The notes beneath the pieces were generated by a model, which saw nothing but the letters and a program-made list of their open reading frames with translations, did not search any database and was not told where the DNA came from. A DNA stretch of 64,000 nucleotides from Sporosalibacterium faouarense. Its GTDB lineage: Bacteria; Bacillota; Clostridia; Tissierellales; VENL01. Position 1 is the stretch's first letter, and each line of letters starts with the position of its first letter. The DNA lies in the NCBI RefSeq assembly GCF_016765695.1, contig NZ_JAETGO010000094.1, positions 45,894-109,893 on the forward strand, given 5' to 3'. Shown piece by piece: positions 47,701 through 56,031 of the stretch. The position numbers and the translations under genes are program-made.

Positions 47701-48284
47701 ATAAAAGGGTTAAAGAAAGATATGAATTCCTAATAGAGCAGAAAGATGATTTAATAAATGCTAAAGAATCCTTAAATAAGGTTATTAAGGATTTAGAGAC
47801 AAGAATGAAGCAACAATTTATTGAAAAGTTTGAAATTATTAAAGAGAATTTCCAAGGAGTATTTAAAGAACTCTTTGGAGGAGGAAAGGCTGATATTATT
47901 TTAGAGGATTATGACAACATTCTTACCAGTGGTATAGAGATAGTTGCTCAACCACCAGGAAAGAAACTACAAAGTTTAACATTGCTATCTGGAGGAGAGA
48001 AGGCATTAACAGCAATTGCACTACTCTTTGCCATATTAAAAACGAAGCCTACTCCTTTCTGTGTCTTAGATGAAATAGAAGCAGCACTTGATGATGCTAA
48101 TGTTTATCGTTTTGCCGATTATCTAAAAGAATTTTCTGTAAATACTCAGTTTATTGTAATAACCCATAGAAAGGGAACAATGGAATCTGTAGATTCTCTT
48201 TATGGTGTTACTATGGAGGAAAAGGGAGTTAGTAGATTAATATCTGTAAAAATGACAGATAAACTAATAGAAAAAGTAAGCTAA
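44703..48284 (+). CDS. smc: Chromosome partition protein SMC
   Basis: 1193 residues. Walker A GPNGSGKS at 31-38, first coiled coil about 165-500, hinge about 505-670 (GVRGVVAELI ... GGSMTGGSYR), second coiled coil about 680-1020, then signature LLSGGEKALTAIALLFA and Walker B FCVLDEIEAALDD. Start is TTG at 44703 with AGAGGTG upstream. Forms the condensin with ScpA/ScpB, not encoded here. Followed by ftsY. Confidence 0.98.
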   Translation: MYLKRIEVQGFKSFADKVDVQFEGGITGVVGPNGSGKSNISDAIRWVLGEQSAKTLRGSKMEDIIFSGTEKRKPLGYAEVTLVLDNKDNKLNIDYSEVSVTRRVFRSGDSEYYINKTACRLKDIKELFMDTGVGKDGYSIIGQGKIDEILSSKSEDRRNLFEEAAGIVKHKTRKEEAEKKLEKTKDNILRINDIIKELEMQIDPLREQSEKAKRFNELSEKLKDLEVNLYIREIDKLREQLQHLDNQKDVVNNQLKTNENRRDELEAKYSEGKSQIEEMDSKIEEIQNLKYSTQNKIEKNEGEIKLFNEKTSIIEKEMERIENEIKSLNLKIEDLNTERTSLQARKEEVSNKLTSLNNEIHEKSEKLLGLTREMEDKEKFIEDKKTNVIEILNMVADKKSRINSLNSFNQNIDKRVKQINDEIEELKTSEENNIKSLEKIDLEANNKIERLDELQRNKSVFEKNKSEKETMLKKTIQRVNILNGDIQGKLSNYRLLKDMKDEYEGFYSSVKNALKAAKNNSNLGKGVRGVVAELIQVDKKFERAIEVALGSSIQNIVTESSEDAKVMINYLKRNKLGRVTFLPMSSIKGRSINNYESKLLSSDGVLGVASELINYSQEYKNIFGSLLGRTVIVDNIDTGIKISKMCNYSLKIVSLDGDVMNPGGSMTGGSYRTNNTNLLGRERQIKELKSNISRLKEELDKERNSEETIRNEFQDIDSKILEASREINEIKVNLARLENQKSQTQEELNKIDKSIGKYNNERQQLTQESQESKDDIDSIQEEIEELKKEHEMAQGSIDSMIKTFEYERDTKSKLQDEITDLKVNAASLKQEVKSIEGSIDKVNEEVIDSKEKISDKHTEHQNSTNSLTEVKNRYQQLNKEKEALIEALSEYEEKVNEVKEQRTTFMKSFYEEQEKLKEMNRKINDLQKSLNIIDTKHAKYNVQLENYNNKLWDDYDMSYQMALGIKREIESISKVQNDIRSIKLDIRNLGNVNLGSIEEYKRVKERYEFLIEQKDDLINAKESLNKVIKDLETRMKQQFIEKFEIIKENFQGVFKELFGGGKADIILEDYDNILTSGIEIVAQPPGKKLQSLTLLSGGEKALTAIALLFAILKTKPTPFCVLDEIEAALDDANVYRFADYLKEFSVNTQFIVITHRKGTMESVDSLYGVTMEEKGVSRLISVKMTDKLIEKVS

Positions 48285-48296
48285 GGAGGAAAATAT

Positions 48297-49421
48297 ATGT
48301 TAAAAAAGTTTTTTAAGAGGGGAAAGAAGGATAAGGAAGAGAACATAGTAAAAGAAGAGGAAACAAATATAGAAGAAATATCCGAGGATAAGGAAGAGCA
48401 TATTGAAGAGCCAGAAGAAGTGGAAGATATAACAACAGAATCAGAAATAGAAACTGAAGAAGAGATTGAACCTGAAAATGAATCAGATGAGCCAGAAGAA
48501 CCAAAGGGACTTTTTGGAAAACTAAAAAAAGGATTAGCTAAAACTAGAAATGGAATTACTGGCAAGATAAATGATGTTTTAAAGAATTATAGAAAGATAG
48601 ATGAGGATTTATTTGAAGAAATTGAAGAAATATTGATTTCTGCCGATGTGGGAGTTAATATTACAATGAGAATAATTGAGGACCTAGAGGATAAGGTTAA
48701 AGAAAGAAATATTAAAGATCCTAGTGAAATCATGGGGCTACTTAAGGAAGAGTTAGAGGAGATTCTTTTAGATAAAGAAACAGATAATGCCATAAATATT
48801 GAACCATCTCCTGCTATCGTATTAGTTGTTGGAGTCAATGGAGTTGGTAAGACAACTTCAATTGGAAAGCTTTCAGCAAAGCTAAGAAGACAAGGCAAGA
48901 AGGTATTAATAGCTGCCGGAGATACATTTAGAGCAGCAGCCATTGAACAACTGGAAGAGTGGTCTAATAGAGCTGGAGTTGATATAATATCCCATCAAGA
49001 GGGTGCAGACCCAGCAGCAGTAATATTTGATGGTATCCAAGCTGCTAAGGCTCGTAAATCTGACGTTCTAATATGTGATACTGCTGGAAGACTTCATAAT
49101 AAGAAAAACTTAATGAATGAGTTAAACAAGATATTTAGAGTAGTTGAAAGGGAATATCCAGATGCAACTAAGGAAGTTCTTTTGGTAGTAGATGCAACTA
49201 CAGGTCAAAATGCTATTATGCAGGCAAAGGTATTTAAAGAGGCTTGTGAAATAACTGGAATCGTTTTAACAAAGCTTGATGGAACGGCTAAGGGTGGCGT
49301 AGTATTAGCAGTACAATCAGAGCTAGATGTACCTGTAAAGCTTGTTGGTGTTGGTGAGCAAATAGATGATTTACAGGAATTTGAACCAAAAGCCTTTGTA
49401 AAAGCAATTTTTGAAGACTAA
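48297..49421 (+). CDS. ftsY: Signal recognition particle receptor FtsY
   Basis: 374 residues. Glu-rich acidic A domain (about 8-70, near-continuous Glu/Asp), then N domain and GTPase G domain: G1 GVNGVGKTT from residue 179, DTFRAAAIEQL, DTAGRL, TKLDGTAKGG. GGAGGAAAATAT precedes the ATG, 12 bases after smc. Docks SRP at the membrane. Confidence 0.97.
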   Translation: MLKKFFKRGKKDKEENIVKEEETNIEEISEDKEEHIEEPEEVEDITTESEIETEEEIEPENESDEPEEPKGLFGKLKKGLAKTRNGITGKINDVLKNYRKIDEDLFEEIEEILISADVGVNITMRIIEDLEDKVKERNIKDPSEIMGLLKEELEEILLDKETDNAINIEPSPAIVLVVGVNGVGKTTSIGKLSAKLRRQGKKVLIAAGDTFRAAAIEQLEEWSNRAGVDIISHQEGADPAAVIFDGIQAAKARKSDVLICDTAGRLHNKKNLMNELNKIFRVVEREYPDATKEVLLVVDATTGQNAIMQAKVFKEACEITGIVLTKLDGTAKGGVVLAVQSELDVPVKLVGVGEQIDDLQEFEPKAFVKAIFED

Positions 49422-49513
49422 AAGGATGATTGAAGATTAGGTTTAATTTTAAATATTTGTTTATTTAAATATGAATTATGCATGAATTTATAATAATGAT
49501 TAAATTTTAACTG

Positions 49514-49542
49514 TTGACAAATATTAAACATTAGTATAGAAT
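49514..49542 (+). promoter_or_regulatory. Sigma-A promoter of ylxM-ffh
   Basis: TTGACA, 17 bases, TAGAAT, 52 bases before the ylxM ATG. Confidence 0.7.
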
Positions 49543-49593
49543 AACATCTGTCAAGAAAAAAGCTTTACACCTAAAAGATTGATGGTGATTATA

Positions 49594-49953
49594 ATGTTTG
49601 AAAAAATAGTTGAAATAGGTTTATTATTTGACTTTTATGGAAAGCTTTTAAGTAGCAAGCAGTATATGGCTATTGAGCTTTACTATATTCATGATCTATC
49701 CTTAAGTGAAATTGGGGAGCAAATGGATATCAGTAGACAAGGTGTTCATGATTTGATAAAACGTGGAGAAAGTAAGTTATATAATTATGAAGACACTTTA
49801 GGATTAGTTGAAAAATTTGATGGTAAAAAAAGAAAAGTAGAAAAAATACTTAAGTTTGTTAATAGAATTGAAGAAGAAAACAGTACGAAATCAGATAAAG
49901 TACAAGATTATATAGATTTGATTAAAGATATTGCTATGGAGATATTAAAGTAG
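49594..49953 (+). CDS. ylxM: YlxM-like HTH protein, SRP-associated
   Basis: 119 residues. MFEKIVEIGLLFDFYGKLLSSK then LSLSEIGEQMDISRQGVHDL is the YlxM/p13 helix-turn-helix; orthologues precede ffh and interact with SRP. The ATG at 49594 is chosen over upstream TTG/ATG because the family starts here. Followed by ffh after 15 bases. Confidence 0.92.
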   Translation: MFEKIVEIGLLFDFYGKLLSSKQYMAIELYYIHDLSLSEIGEQMDISRQGVHDLIKRGESKLYNYEDTLGLVEKFDGKKRKVEKILKFVNRIEEENSTKSDKVQDYIDLIKDIAMEILK

Positions 49954-49968
49954 CCGGGAGGTTTAAAT

Positions 49969-51306
49969 ATGATTTTTGAAGGTTTAGCCGAAAAGCTTCA
50001 AAATACATTAGGAAAACTAAAGGGGAAAGGAAAACTTTCTGAATCAGATGTAAAAGCTGCTATGAGGGAAGTTAAACTAGCCTTACTTGAAGCTGATGTT
50101 AACTTTAAAGTAGTTAAGAATTTCGTAAAAAATGTAAGAGAGAGAGCCGTTGGTAATGAGGTAATGGAGAGCTTAACCCCAGGACAACAGGTTATTAAGA
50201 TAGTAAATGAAGAATTGACTAAGCTTATGGGAGAAACAGAAAGTAAAATCAACTTTTCTTCTAGCCCTCCAACTATAATAATGATGTGTGGATTACAGGG
50301 TGCTGGTAAAACAACCCATACAGGTAAAATAGGGTCAATGCTTAAGAATAAAGGAAAAAGACCATTATTAGTTGCATGTGATATATATAGACCAGCTGCT
50401 ATCAAGCAGTTACAGGTAGTAGGAGAGAAGGTAGAAGTCCCTGTGTTTGCCATGGGAGACAAACAAGATCCTGTTAATATTGCTAAGGCTTCTATTGAAC
50501 ATGCTAAGAAGCATGGTAATGATGTTGTAATTCTGGATACTGCAGGTAGATTGCATATAGATGAAGATTTAATGACAGAGCTACAGAATATTAAATCAGA
50601 AGTACAGCCTAATGAGATTTTATTAGTTGTAGATGCTATGACTGGTCAGGATGCTGTAAATGTTGCAGAAAACTTTAATGAGAAACTAGATGTAAGTGGT
50701 GTTGTTTTAACTAAACTTGATGGTGATGCTAGAGGTGGTGCAGCATTATCAATTAGAGCCGTTACTGAAAAGCCAATTAAATTTGTAGGGATGGGTGAAA
50801 AATTAGATCAACTAGAGGTTTTCCATCCAGATAGAATGGCTTCAAGAATTTTAGGAATGGGAGATGTTCTTAGTCTTATTGAAAAGGCACAGGAGAATTT
50901 TGATGCTAAGAAGGCTATGGACTTAGAAAAGAAATTAAGAACTCAACAATTTACTTTCGATGATTTCCTAGATCAATTGGAGCAAATGAAAAATATGGGA
51001 CCACTAGACCAAATATTAGAGATGATTCCTGGTGTTGGTTCAAAGCAACTTAAGAACTTGAGTGTAGATGATAAGGAATTAGTTAAGATTGAAGCTATTA
51101 TCAAGTCTATGACCAAGAAAGAAAGACAAGATCCATCAATAATAAATGGTAGTAGAAGAAAAAGAATTGCTGAAGGTAGTGGAACTAAAATCCAAGATGT
51201 TAATAAATTATTAAAGCAGTTCAAAGAAACAAGAAAGATGATGAAGAAGTTCTCGGGAATGGAGAAAAGCATGAAGAAAAGAGGCGGCTTTAAGCTTCCA
51301 TTCTAG
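49969..51306 (+). CDS. ffh: Signal recognition particle protein Ffh
   Basis: 445 residues. N domain, G domain with G1 GLQGAGKTTHTGKI from residue 108, DTAGRLHIDEDLM, TKLDGDARGG; C-terminal Met-rich M domain with GSRRKRIAEGSG for SRP RNA. The His in TTHTGKI replaces the more usual Thr. GGGAGG precedes the ATG. Confidence 0.97.
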   Translation: MIFEGLAEKLQNTLGKLKGKGKLSESDVKAAMREVKLALLEADVNFKVVKNFVKNVRERAVGNEVMESLTPGQQVIKIVNEELTKLMGETESKINFSSSPPTIIMMCGLQGAGKTTHTGKIGSMLKNKGKRPLLVACDIYRPAAIKQLQVVGEKVEVPVFAMGDKQDPVNIAKASIEHAKKHGNDVVILDTAGRLHIDEDLMTELQNIKSEVQPNEILLVVDAMTGQDAVNVAENFNEKLDVSGVVLTKLDGDARGGAALSIRAVTEKPIKFVGMGEKLDQLEVFHPDRMASRILGMGDVLSLIEKAQENFDAKKAMDLEKKLRTQQFTFDDFLDQLEQMKNMGPLDQILEMIPGVGSKQLKNLSVDDKELVKIEAIIKSMTKKERQDPSIINGSRRKRIAEGSGTKIQDVNKLLKQFKETRKMMKKFSGMEKSMKKRGGFKLPF

Positions 51307-51439
51307 ATGAAGATATTTAGAACTATTTATATAAATTATCTATATTTTTACTAAATAAGGTTTTAAGCTTTCAGTTATACTTAAAAATGACTGATATGAA
51401 AAATATATAATATTAAATGAGTTGAAGGAGGTGAGAATA

Positions 51440-51709
51440 ATGGCTGTAAAAATCAGATTAAAAAGAATGGGTGCTAAGAAAAAGCCTTTCTATAGAATAG
51501 TAGTTGCTGATTCACGTTCTCCAAGAGATGGAAGATTTATTGAGGAAATTGGATTCTACAATCCAGTTGTAGAACCAAAAGAAATCAAAATTGATGATGA
51601 AAAAGCAATCAAATGGTTAGGAAATGGTGCTAAGCCAACTGATACAGTTAATGATTTATTCAAGAAGAATGGTGTTTTAGAAAAATTCGAAGAAGCGAAG
51701 AAAGCTTAA
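51440..51709 (+). CDS. rpsP: 30S ribosomal protein S16
   Basis: 89 residues. [20 protein letters not shown] start, [25 protein letters not shown] precedes the ATG at 51440; upstream in-frame codons precede that site. First of rpsP-khpA-rimM-trmD-rplS; a TATAAT at 51406-51411 may be its -10, without a good -35. Confidence 0.97.
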   Translation: MAVKIRLKRMGAKKKPFYRIVVADSRSPRDGRFIEEIGFYNPVVEPKEIKIDDEKAIKWLGNGAKPTDTVNDLFKKNGVLEKFEEAKKA

Positions 51710-51733
51710 TAATGCTTTCAGGGGGTGAAAATA

Positions 51734-51964
51734 ATGGGTGAATTAGTAGAAATGATTGCTAAGTATCTTGTTGATAATCCAGACGAAGTTAAAGTTAATG
51801 AAGTAGAAGGAACTCAGTCGGTTATAATAGAATTAAGGGTAGCCCCAGAAGACATGGGAAAAGTAATTGGTAAGCAAGGTAGGATAGCTAAGGCAATAAG
51901 AACTGTTGTTAAAGCTGCTGCCATCAAGGATAACAAGAGAGTATCCGTTGAGATAATCCAATAG
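51734..51964 (+). CDS. khpA: KH-domain RNA-binding protein KhpA
   Basis: 76 residues. GKVIGKQGRIAKAIRT carries the GxxG loop of a single KH domain; KhpA binds RNA with KhpB and affects division and cell size. GGGGGTG precedes the ATG at 51734. Standard position between rpsP and rimM. Confidence 0.95.
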   Translation: MGELVEMIAKYLVDNPDEVKVNEVEGTQSVIIELRVAPEDMGKVIGKQGRIAKAIRTVVKAAAIKDNKRVSVEIIQ

Positions 51965-51978
51965 ATTTAGATTAAATT

Positions 51979-52002
51979 CCCCCACAAGGATTGTGGGGGT
52001 TT
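51979..52002 (+). terminator. Hairpin after khpA
   Basis: CCCCCACAA (51979-51987), loop GGA, TTGTGGGGG (51991-51999), then TTT. The tight loop and short T run leave its strength uncertain. A rimM start may follow from a weak TTGATA/TATAGT promoter with 15-base spacing. Confidence 0.6.
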
Positions 52003-52073
52003 GTCATAGAATGGGAATATATTCATTTGATATGACAATAATAAAGATATAGTTTACTGGAAGGTGCATATTT

Positions 52074-52574
52074 ATGTCTGAATACTTACAAATTGGAAAA
52101 ATAGTAAATACCCATGGAATAAGAGGAGATTTAAAAGTGATTCCTCTCACAGATGATACAAAAAGATTCGAAGATTTAGATACTATTTATATTGAAAATG
52201 AAAAGGAAGTTTTTAATATAGAAAAGGTTTGGTATAAGAAAAATCTAGTTATGATTAAATTTAAAGGATATGATAATGTAAATGATGTCCTGAAATTCAA
52301 AAATAGGTTTTTACTAATTGATAAAAAAGATGCTGTAGAGCTTCCTGAAAACACCTTTTTCATACATGATATTATAGGTTTAAAGGTTTTTACTGTAGAC
52401 GGTGAAGAGATTGGTTTAGTTAAAGATGTTCTTCAGCCAGGTAGTAATGATGTTTATGTAGTTAAGACTAAAGGTAAGGATGCATTAATACCTGCTATAA
52501 AGGATGTAGTTAAAGAAGTAAATATACAAGAGAAGAAGATAGTAATCGATCCTATTGAAGGAATGATAGAATGA
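52074..52574 (+). CDS. rimM: Ribosome maturation factor RimM
   Basis: 166 residues. Binds S19 for 30S head assembly. IGKIVNTHGIRGDLKVIPLTD at the start, PRC-barrel C-terminal part with DVYVVKTKGKDALIPAI and VKEVNIQEKKIVI. GGAAGGTG precedes the ATG. Overlaps trmD by four bases. Confidence 0.96.
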   Translation: MSEYLQIGKIVNTHGIRGDLKVIPLTDDTKRFEDLDTIYIENEKEVFNIEKVWYKKNLVMIKFKGYDNVNDVLKFKNRFLLIDKKDAVELPENTFFIHDIIGLKVFTVDGEEIGLVKDVLQPGSNDVYVVKTKGKDALIPAIKDVVKEVNIQEKKIVIDPIEGMIE

Positions 52575-53299
52575 AAATTAATGTTTTAACTCTTTTTCCT
52601 GAGATGTTTAATTCATTGAATCATAGCATTATAGGAAGAGCAATTGATTCAGGACTTATATCTATAAACTATACAAATATAAGAGACTTTTCACAGGATA
52701 AACACAATCGAGTTGATGATTATCCCTTTGGAGGTGGACCTGGTATGGTCATGAAACCAGGACCAGTATTTAGGTCTATTGAAAGTGTAAAGCAAGATAA
52801 CTCACGAGTAATATATCTTTCGCCTAAGGGAAAAGTATTTAATCAAGAGATTGCCAATGAGCTTTCTAAAGAGGATCATATAGTATTACTCTGTGGTCAT
52901 TATGAAGGAATAGATAATAGAGTAATAGAAGAGTATGTGACAGATGAAATCTCTATAGGAGATTATGTTCTAACTGGAGGAGAGATAGCTTCAATGGTTA
53001 TTATAGATTCTGTTGCTAGGCTAATTCCTGGGGTTTTAGGAAAGGATGAATCATTTATGGATGAATCCCATTACGATGGACTCTTAGAATATCCTCAATA
53101 TACTAGACCAAGAGAGTTCAATGAATTAAAGGTCCCAGACATTTTATTATCTGGTAATCATCAAAAAATTGATGAGTGGAGGAAATATCAGTCTATTAAA
53201 TCTACTCTTATAAATAGACCGGATATGATAGAAAAAAAGGATTTTAATGAAGAGGAAAAGAGAATATTGGACATAATTAAGAATGAAATTAGAAAATAG
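52571..53299 (+). CDS. trmD: tRNA (guanine-37-N1)-methyltransferase
   Basis: 242-residue SPOUT methyltransferase. Start MKINVLTLFPEMF; knot motifs GHYEGIDNRVIEEYV and SIGDYVLTGGE; RPREFNELKVPDILLSGNH. Start ATGA overlaps rimM. Modification prevents +1 frameshifting. Confidence 0.97.
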   Translation: MKINVLTLFPEMFNSLNHSIIGRAIDSGLISINYTNIRDFSQDKHNRVDDYPFGGGPGMVMKPGPVFRSIESVKQDNSRVIYLSPKGKVFNQEIANELSKEDHIVLLCGHYEGIDNRVIEEYVTDEISIGDYVLTGGEIASMVIIDSVARLIPGVLGKDESFMDESHYDGLLEYPQYTRPREFNELKVPDILLSGNHQKIDEWRKYQSIKSTLINRPDMIEKKDFNEEEKRILDIIKNEIRK

Positions 53300-53308
53300 A
53301 TAAAATTG

Positions 53309-53337
53309 TTGTATTAATAACAGTTATATGCTATAAT
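53309..53337 (+). promoter_or_regulatory. Sigma-A promoter of rplS
   Basis: TTGTAT, 17 bases, TATAAT with extended TGC. It gives a separate transcript starting near 53344, independent of trmD. Confidence 0.7.
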
Positions 53338-53343
53338 AATTTG

Positions 53344-53410
53344 TGGAATTACGGACGGTCCTCTATTTTACCATAAGATATGAACGTCTATGAGAAGGGA
53401 GGGTAAAACC
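53344..53410 (+). promoter_or_regulatory. Probable L19 (rplS) leader, autoregulatory RNA
   Basis: The leader TTACGGACGGTCCTC...GAACGTCTATGAG resembles the Firmicute L19 leader as remembered (RF00556). TTTTACC (53366-53373 region) can pair with GGTAAAA next to the ribosome site GGGAGGG, masking it. Not tested against the covariance model. Confidence 0.6.
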
Positions 53411-53758
53411 GTGGATATTATTAGATTAATTGAGCAAGAACAAATTAATAAGGATATACCAGTATTCCATCAAGGAGATACTGTACAAGTACATTACAGA
53501 ATCAAAGAGGGTAACAGAGAAAGAGTTCAGGTTTTTGAAGGTACTGTACTTAAGAAGCAAGGTGGTAGTTCAAGAACTACTTTCACTGTAAGAAGAATTT
53601 CTTATGGAGTTGGTGTTGAAAGAACTTTCCCATTACACTCACCAAAAATTGAAAAAATAGTAGTTACTAGAAAAGGTAAAGTTAGAAGAGCTAAGCTTAA
53701 CTATTTAAGAGATAGAGTAGGTAAAGCAGCTAGAGTTAAAGAAAAAGGTAGATACTAG
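53411..53758 (+). CDS. rplS: 50S ribosomal protein L19
   Basis: 115 residues. [20 protein letters not shown] is the family start and is encoded from GTG at 53411, with AAGGGAGGG seven bases upstream; the ATG at 53390 lies in the leader. [19 protein letters not shown] and [12 protein letters not shown] are conserved. Confidence 0.96.
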   Translation: MDIIRLIEQEQINKDIPVFHQGDTVQVHYRIKEGNRERVQVFEGTVLKKQGGSSRTTFTVRRISYGVGVERTFPLHSPKIEKIVVTRKGKVRRAKLNYLRDRVGKAARVKEKGRY

Positions 53759-53765
53759 TAAATTA

Positions 53766-53800
53766 AGTGGGACTGGGTTCAGTCCCACTATTTATTTTTT
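53766..53800 (+). terminator. Strong terminator after rplS
   Basis: AGTGGGACTG (53766-53775), loop GGTT, CAGTCCCACT (53780-53789), then ATTTATTTTTT. Confidence 0.92.
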
Positions 53801-53814
53801 AAGGGGGATTTATG

Positions 53815-54432
53815 ATGAAGAAATTAGGGTATCTTATTTTTATAGTAATAACAATAATTACCTTAGTTAGTTGCACTCCTAAAATTGATTTAGTTAAAGA
53901 AAAGAAAGACATAGAATCAGTTGCTAAAGACTTAATCATAGATGATTTTAAACCTGAATTTGCCGATATGGAAACAAAGTTAATACCAGAATCAGTTAAA
54001 ATTCATGAGATTATGGATTTGGATGATTATGTGTACATGTTATACTCTTATAATTACAAGGTAGTTGATGTTAAGAATGAGTCTAACACTGAGAATGAAG
54101 ATTTTATGAAATCTAAGGATTACTATTTGATGCAATTAAGAGTAATTCAAAAGGATAATAGTTCTCCTTTAGGATATAAGTTAATGGGGGGCGGAGGTGG
54201 AGGAGGAACCGTTCAAGACTCACCTTTTACTGCTTCAGGATCTGGAAATAAAGTATATGGACTTATAAATAATAATAAGGTAGCTAAAATAGCTGCTGAG
54301 TATAAGGACGGAAGAGTCATAACTCAAAATGTTGAAAATAAGGATTATTTCTTTATATATAGATATGATAAAGAAGATGTTAGTTTCCCTTCATTTAAAG
54401 CTTATGATAAAAATGGAGTTTTAGTTGAATAA
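53815..54432 (+). CDS. Putative lipoprotein with seven-glycine run
   Basis: 205 residues, not recognised. A signal peptide (KK, then GYLIFIVITIITL) ends in lipobox LVSC with lipidated Cys20. The mature part is hydrophilic, mixed alpha/beta by composition, with a run of seven Gly at 125-131. No zinc, enzyme or transporter motif. AAGGGGGAT precedes ATG codons at 53812 and 53815; the second is better spaced. Downstream of a strong terminator and close to rbgA, but no shared function is evident. Confidence 0.7.
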   Translation: MKKLGYLIFIVITIITLVSCTPKIDLVKEKKDIESVAKDLIIDDFKPEFADMETKLIPESVKIHEIMDLDDYVYMLYSYNYKVVDVKNESNTENEDFMKSKDYYLMQLRVIQKDNSSPLGYKLMGGGGGGGTVQDSPFTASGSGNKVYGLINNNKVAKIAAEYKDGRVITQNVENKDYFFIYRYDKEDVSFPSFKAYDKNGVLVE

Positions 54433-54509
54433 TATTAAAATATTGATTTTAAATTAGAATAGTGTACATAATTTGAGTGATAATAGAAGTAAGGAAAGAG
54501 GGTGTTTTT

Positions 54510-55361
54510 ATGAATATAAATTGGTATCCAGGGCATATGAAAAAAGCAAGTGACTCAGTTCAAAAAAATCTAAAGTTAGTTGATATTGTTTTTGAATTAC
54601 TAGATTCTAGAATACCTATAAGTAGTCAAAATCCACAAATAAATAATATTGTAGGTAATAAGCCTAGGGTTGTAATACTTAATAAAAGCGATTTAAGCGA
54701 TCAACCAACTATAAGAAAATGGATTGAATACTTTAAAGAGCAAGGAATTAAGGCTATTCCTGTTAATGCTGTGAGTGGTAGAGGAATTAAAGATATTATA
54801 AATGAAGCAAATGAGCAAATGAAGGAAAAAATGGAAAGACTAAAGAAAAAGGGCATAAAGAATAAGCCTATAAGAGCAATGATAGTTGGAATCCCCAATG
54901 TAGGTAAGTCTACATTGATAAATTCTTTAGCTGGAAAGAAAAGCGCTAGGACTGGGAATAAACCAGGTGTTACAAAGGGAAATCAATGGATTAAGTTAAG
55001 AGGAAATTTAGAACTTTTAGATACACCAGGTATTTTATGGCCGAAATTTGAGGATCAAAAGGTAGGAATGCATCTAGCTTTTACTGGTGCAATTAGAGAC
55101 GAAATAATGGATATTGAAACTCTAGCATTGAGATTAGTGGAAAGACTACTTAAGATAGCTCCTGAAATGCTAGTAGAAAGATACGATGTTAATATAGAAG
55201 ATTTACCAGCATTAGAGGTTCTAAACAATATAGCTGAAAAAAGAGGATGTATAATTAAAGGTGGCGAGATAGACTATACTAGGGTCGCTCATATAATACT
55301 AGATGAGTTTAGGAGAGGTATCATAGGAAGTGTTTCTTTAGAGTCTCCAGATGATATATAG
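54510..55361 (+). CDS. rbgA: Ribosome biogenesis GTPase RbgA (YlqF)
   Basis: 283-residue circularly permuted GTPase for late 50S assembly. MNINWYPGHMKKASD start, G4 NKSDL, G1 GIPNVGKST, G3 DTPGILWP in permuted order; C-terminal helical domain from about 190. AAAGAGGGTG precedes the ATG at 54510; 11 upstream codons are in frame but lack a site. Confidence 0.96.
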   Translation: MNINWYPGHMKKASDSVQKNLKLVDIVFELLDSRIPISSQNPQINNIVGNKPRVVILNKSDLSDQPTIRKWIEYFKEQGIKAIPVNAVSGRGIKDIINEANEQMKEKMERLKKKGIKNKPIRAMIVGIPNVGKSTLINSLAGKKSARTGNKPGVTKGNQWIKLRGNLELLDTPGILWPKFEDQKVGMHLAFTGAIRDEIMDIETLALRLVERLLKIAPEMLVERYDVNIEDLPALEVLNNIAEKRGCIIKGGEIDYTRVAHIILDEFRRGIIGSVSLESPDDI

Positions 55362-55542
55362 AGTGATTTGCATTCATATATGCTCAAATAGAGAATGGAG
55401 AATCTTTTAGGCTATATTTTGTCTAAATTGATTGAGCAATATATTAAATTAATTGAATGATAGAAACAATTTTAAAAATTATCTTGAAAAAATATAAAGA
55501 CTAAAAAACATAGAACAGATCATATAAATAGAAAAGCAAATT

Positions 55543-55577
55543 AAAGTCACATTTAGTATGTGACTTTTAGTTATTTT
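55543..55577 (+). terminator. Terminator downstream of rbgA
   Basis: AAAGTCACAT (55543-55552), loop TTAGT, ATGTGACTTT (55558-55567), then TTAGTTATTTT. It lies about 180 bases after rbgA; the sequence in between has no ORF. Confidence 0.75.
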
Positions 55578-55605
55578 AAAGAGAGTACATTTATATATTT
55601 TTAAA

Positions 55606-55939
55606 TGAGAAAATTGTATATTAAAATTTTATACAAAATCACATTTATTTTGTAAATACTTAAATTCCTAAAATTTTAGATATTAGAATATAAAGCAAAT
55701 TTCTAAAAGGAGTTTTAGTGTTATCATTGATTCATGGACATATTTGAATTTAAAATATAAAATGTAATTGTATGATGTAATTGTATACAGATTTTTCATG
55801 AATACTAGTATTTTAATTCTTATAAGCTAAATCATATTACGATTATGTATTTTTGAAAAGTGTGTACATGAGTGAAGTGGTAGGCTAAGAAAGACTTAGT
55901 TTTCAAAAGTTTATTTAAATATACATCATATGTTTCTCA
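55606..55939 (+). repeat. Long copy of dispersed inverted-end repeat
   Basis: Left end TGAGAAAATTGTATATTAAA then ATTTTATACAAAATCACATT; right end GTTTCTCATTAAATTT, like that of the 30985 copy. 334 bases, the longest copy, fills most of the 670-base gap between rbgA and the next gene. Inside is a repeated AATGTAATTGTAT pair near 55761 and 55777. A further TTGCATAAATTGCATAATTTTT follows at 55951, perhaps another fragment. Confidence 0.5.
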
Positions 55940-56031
55940 TTAAATTTCAATTGCATAAATTGCATAATTTTTTCACAATCAAGGTTTGATATTAATGTAT
56001 TTTAGATTAACAGGGGAGAGGGGATGTCTAT

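Noticed and set aside
48281..48565. Long minus-strand ORF inside ftsY
   Set aside because: It is the shadow of the Glu-rich acidic domain (Ser-rich when read backwards) and has no ribosome site.
49446..49470. Terminator after ftsY
   Set aside because: The inverted repeat TTTAAATA/TATTTAAA is only A and T and has no proper T-tract, so it is not distinguishable from background.
49998..50462. 154-codon minus-strand ORF within ffh
   Set aside because: Complementary frame of a highly conserved gene; no ribosome site or homology.
54701..54898. Hydrophobic minus-strand ORF in rbgA
   Set aside because: Shadow of the Lys/Glu-rich GTPase segment with no start signals.
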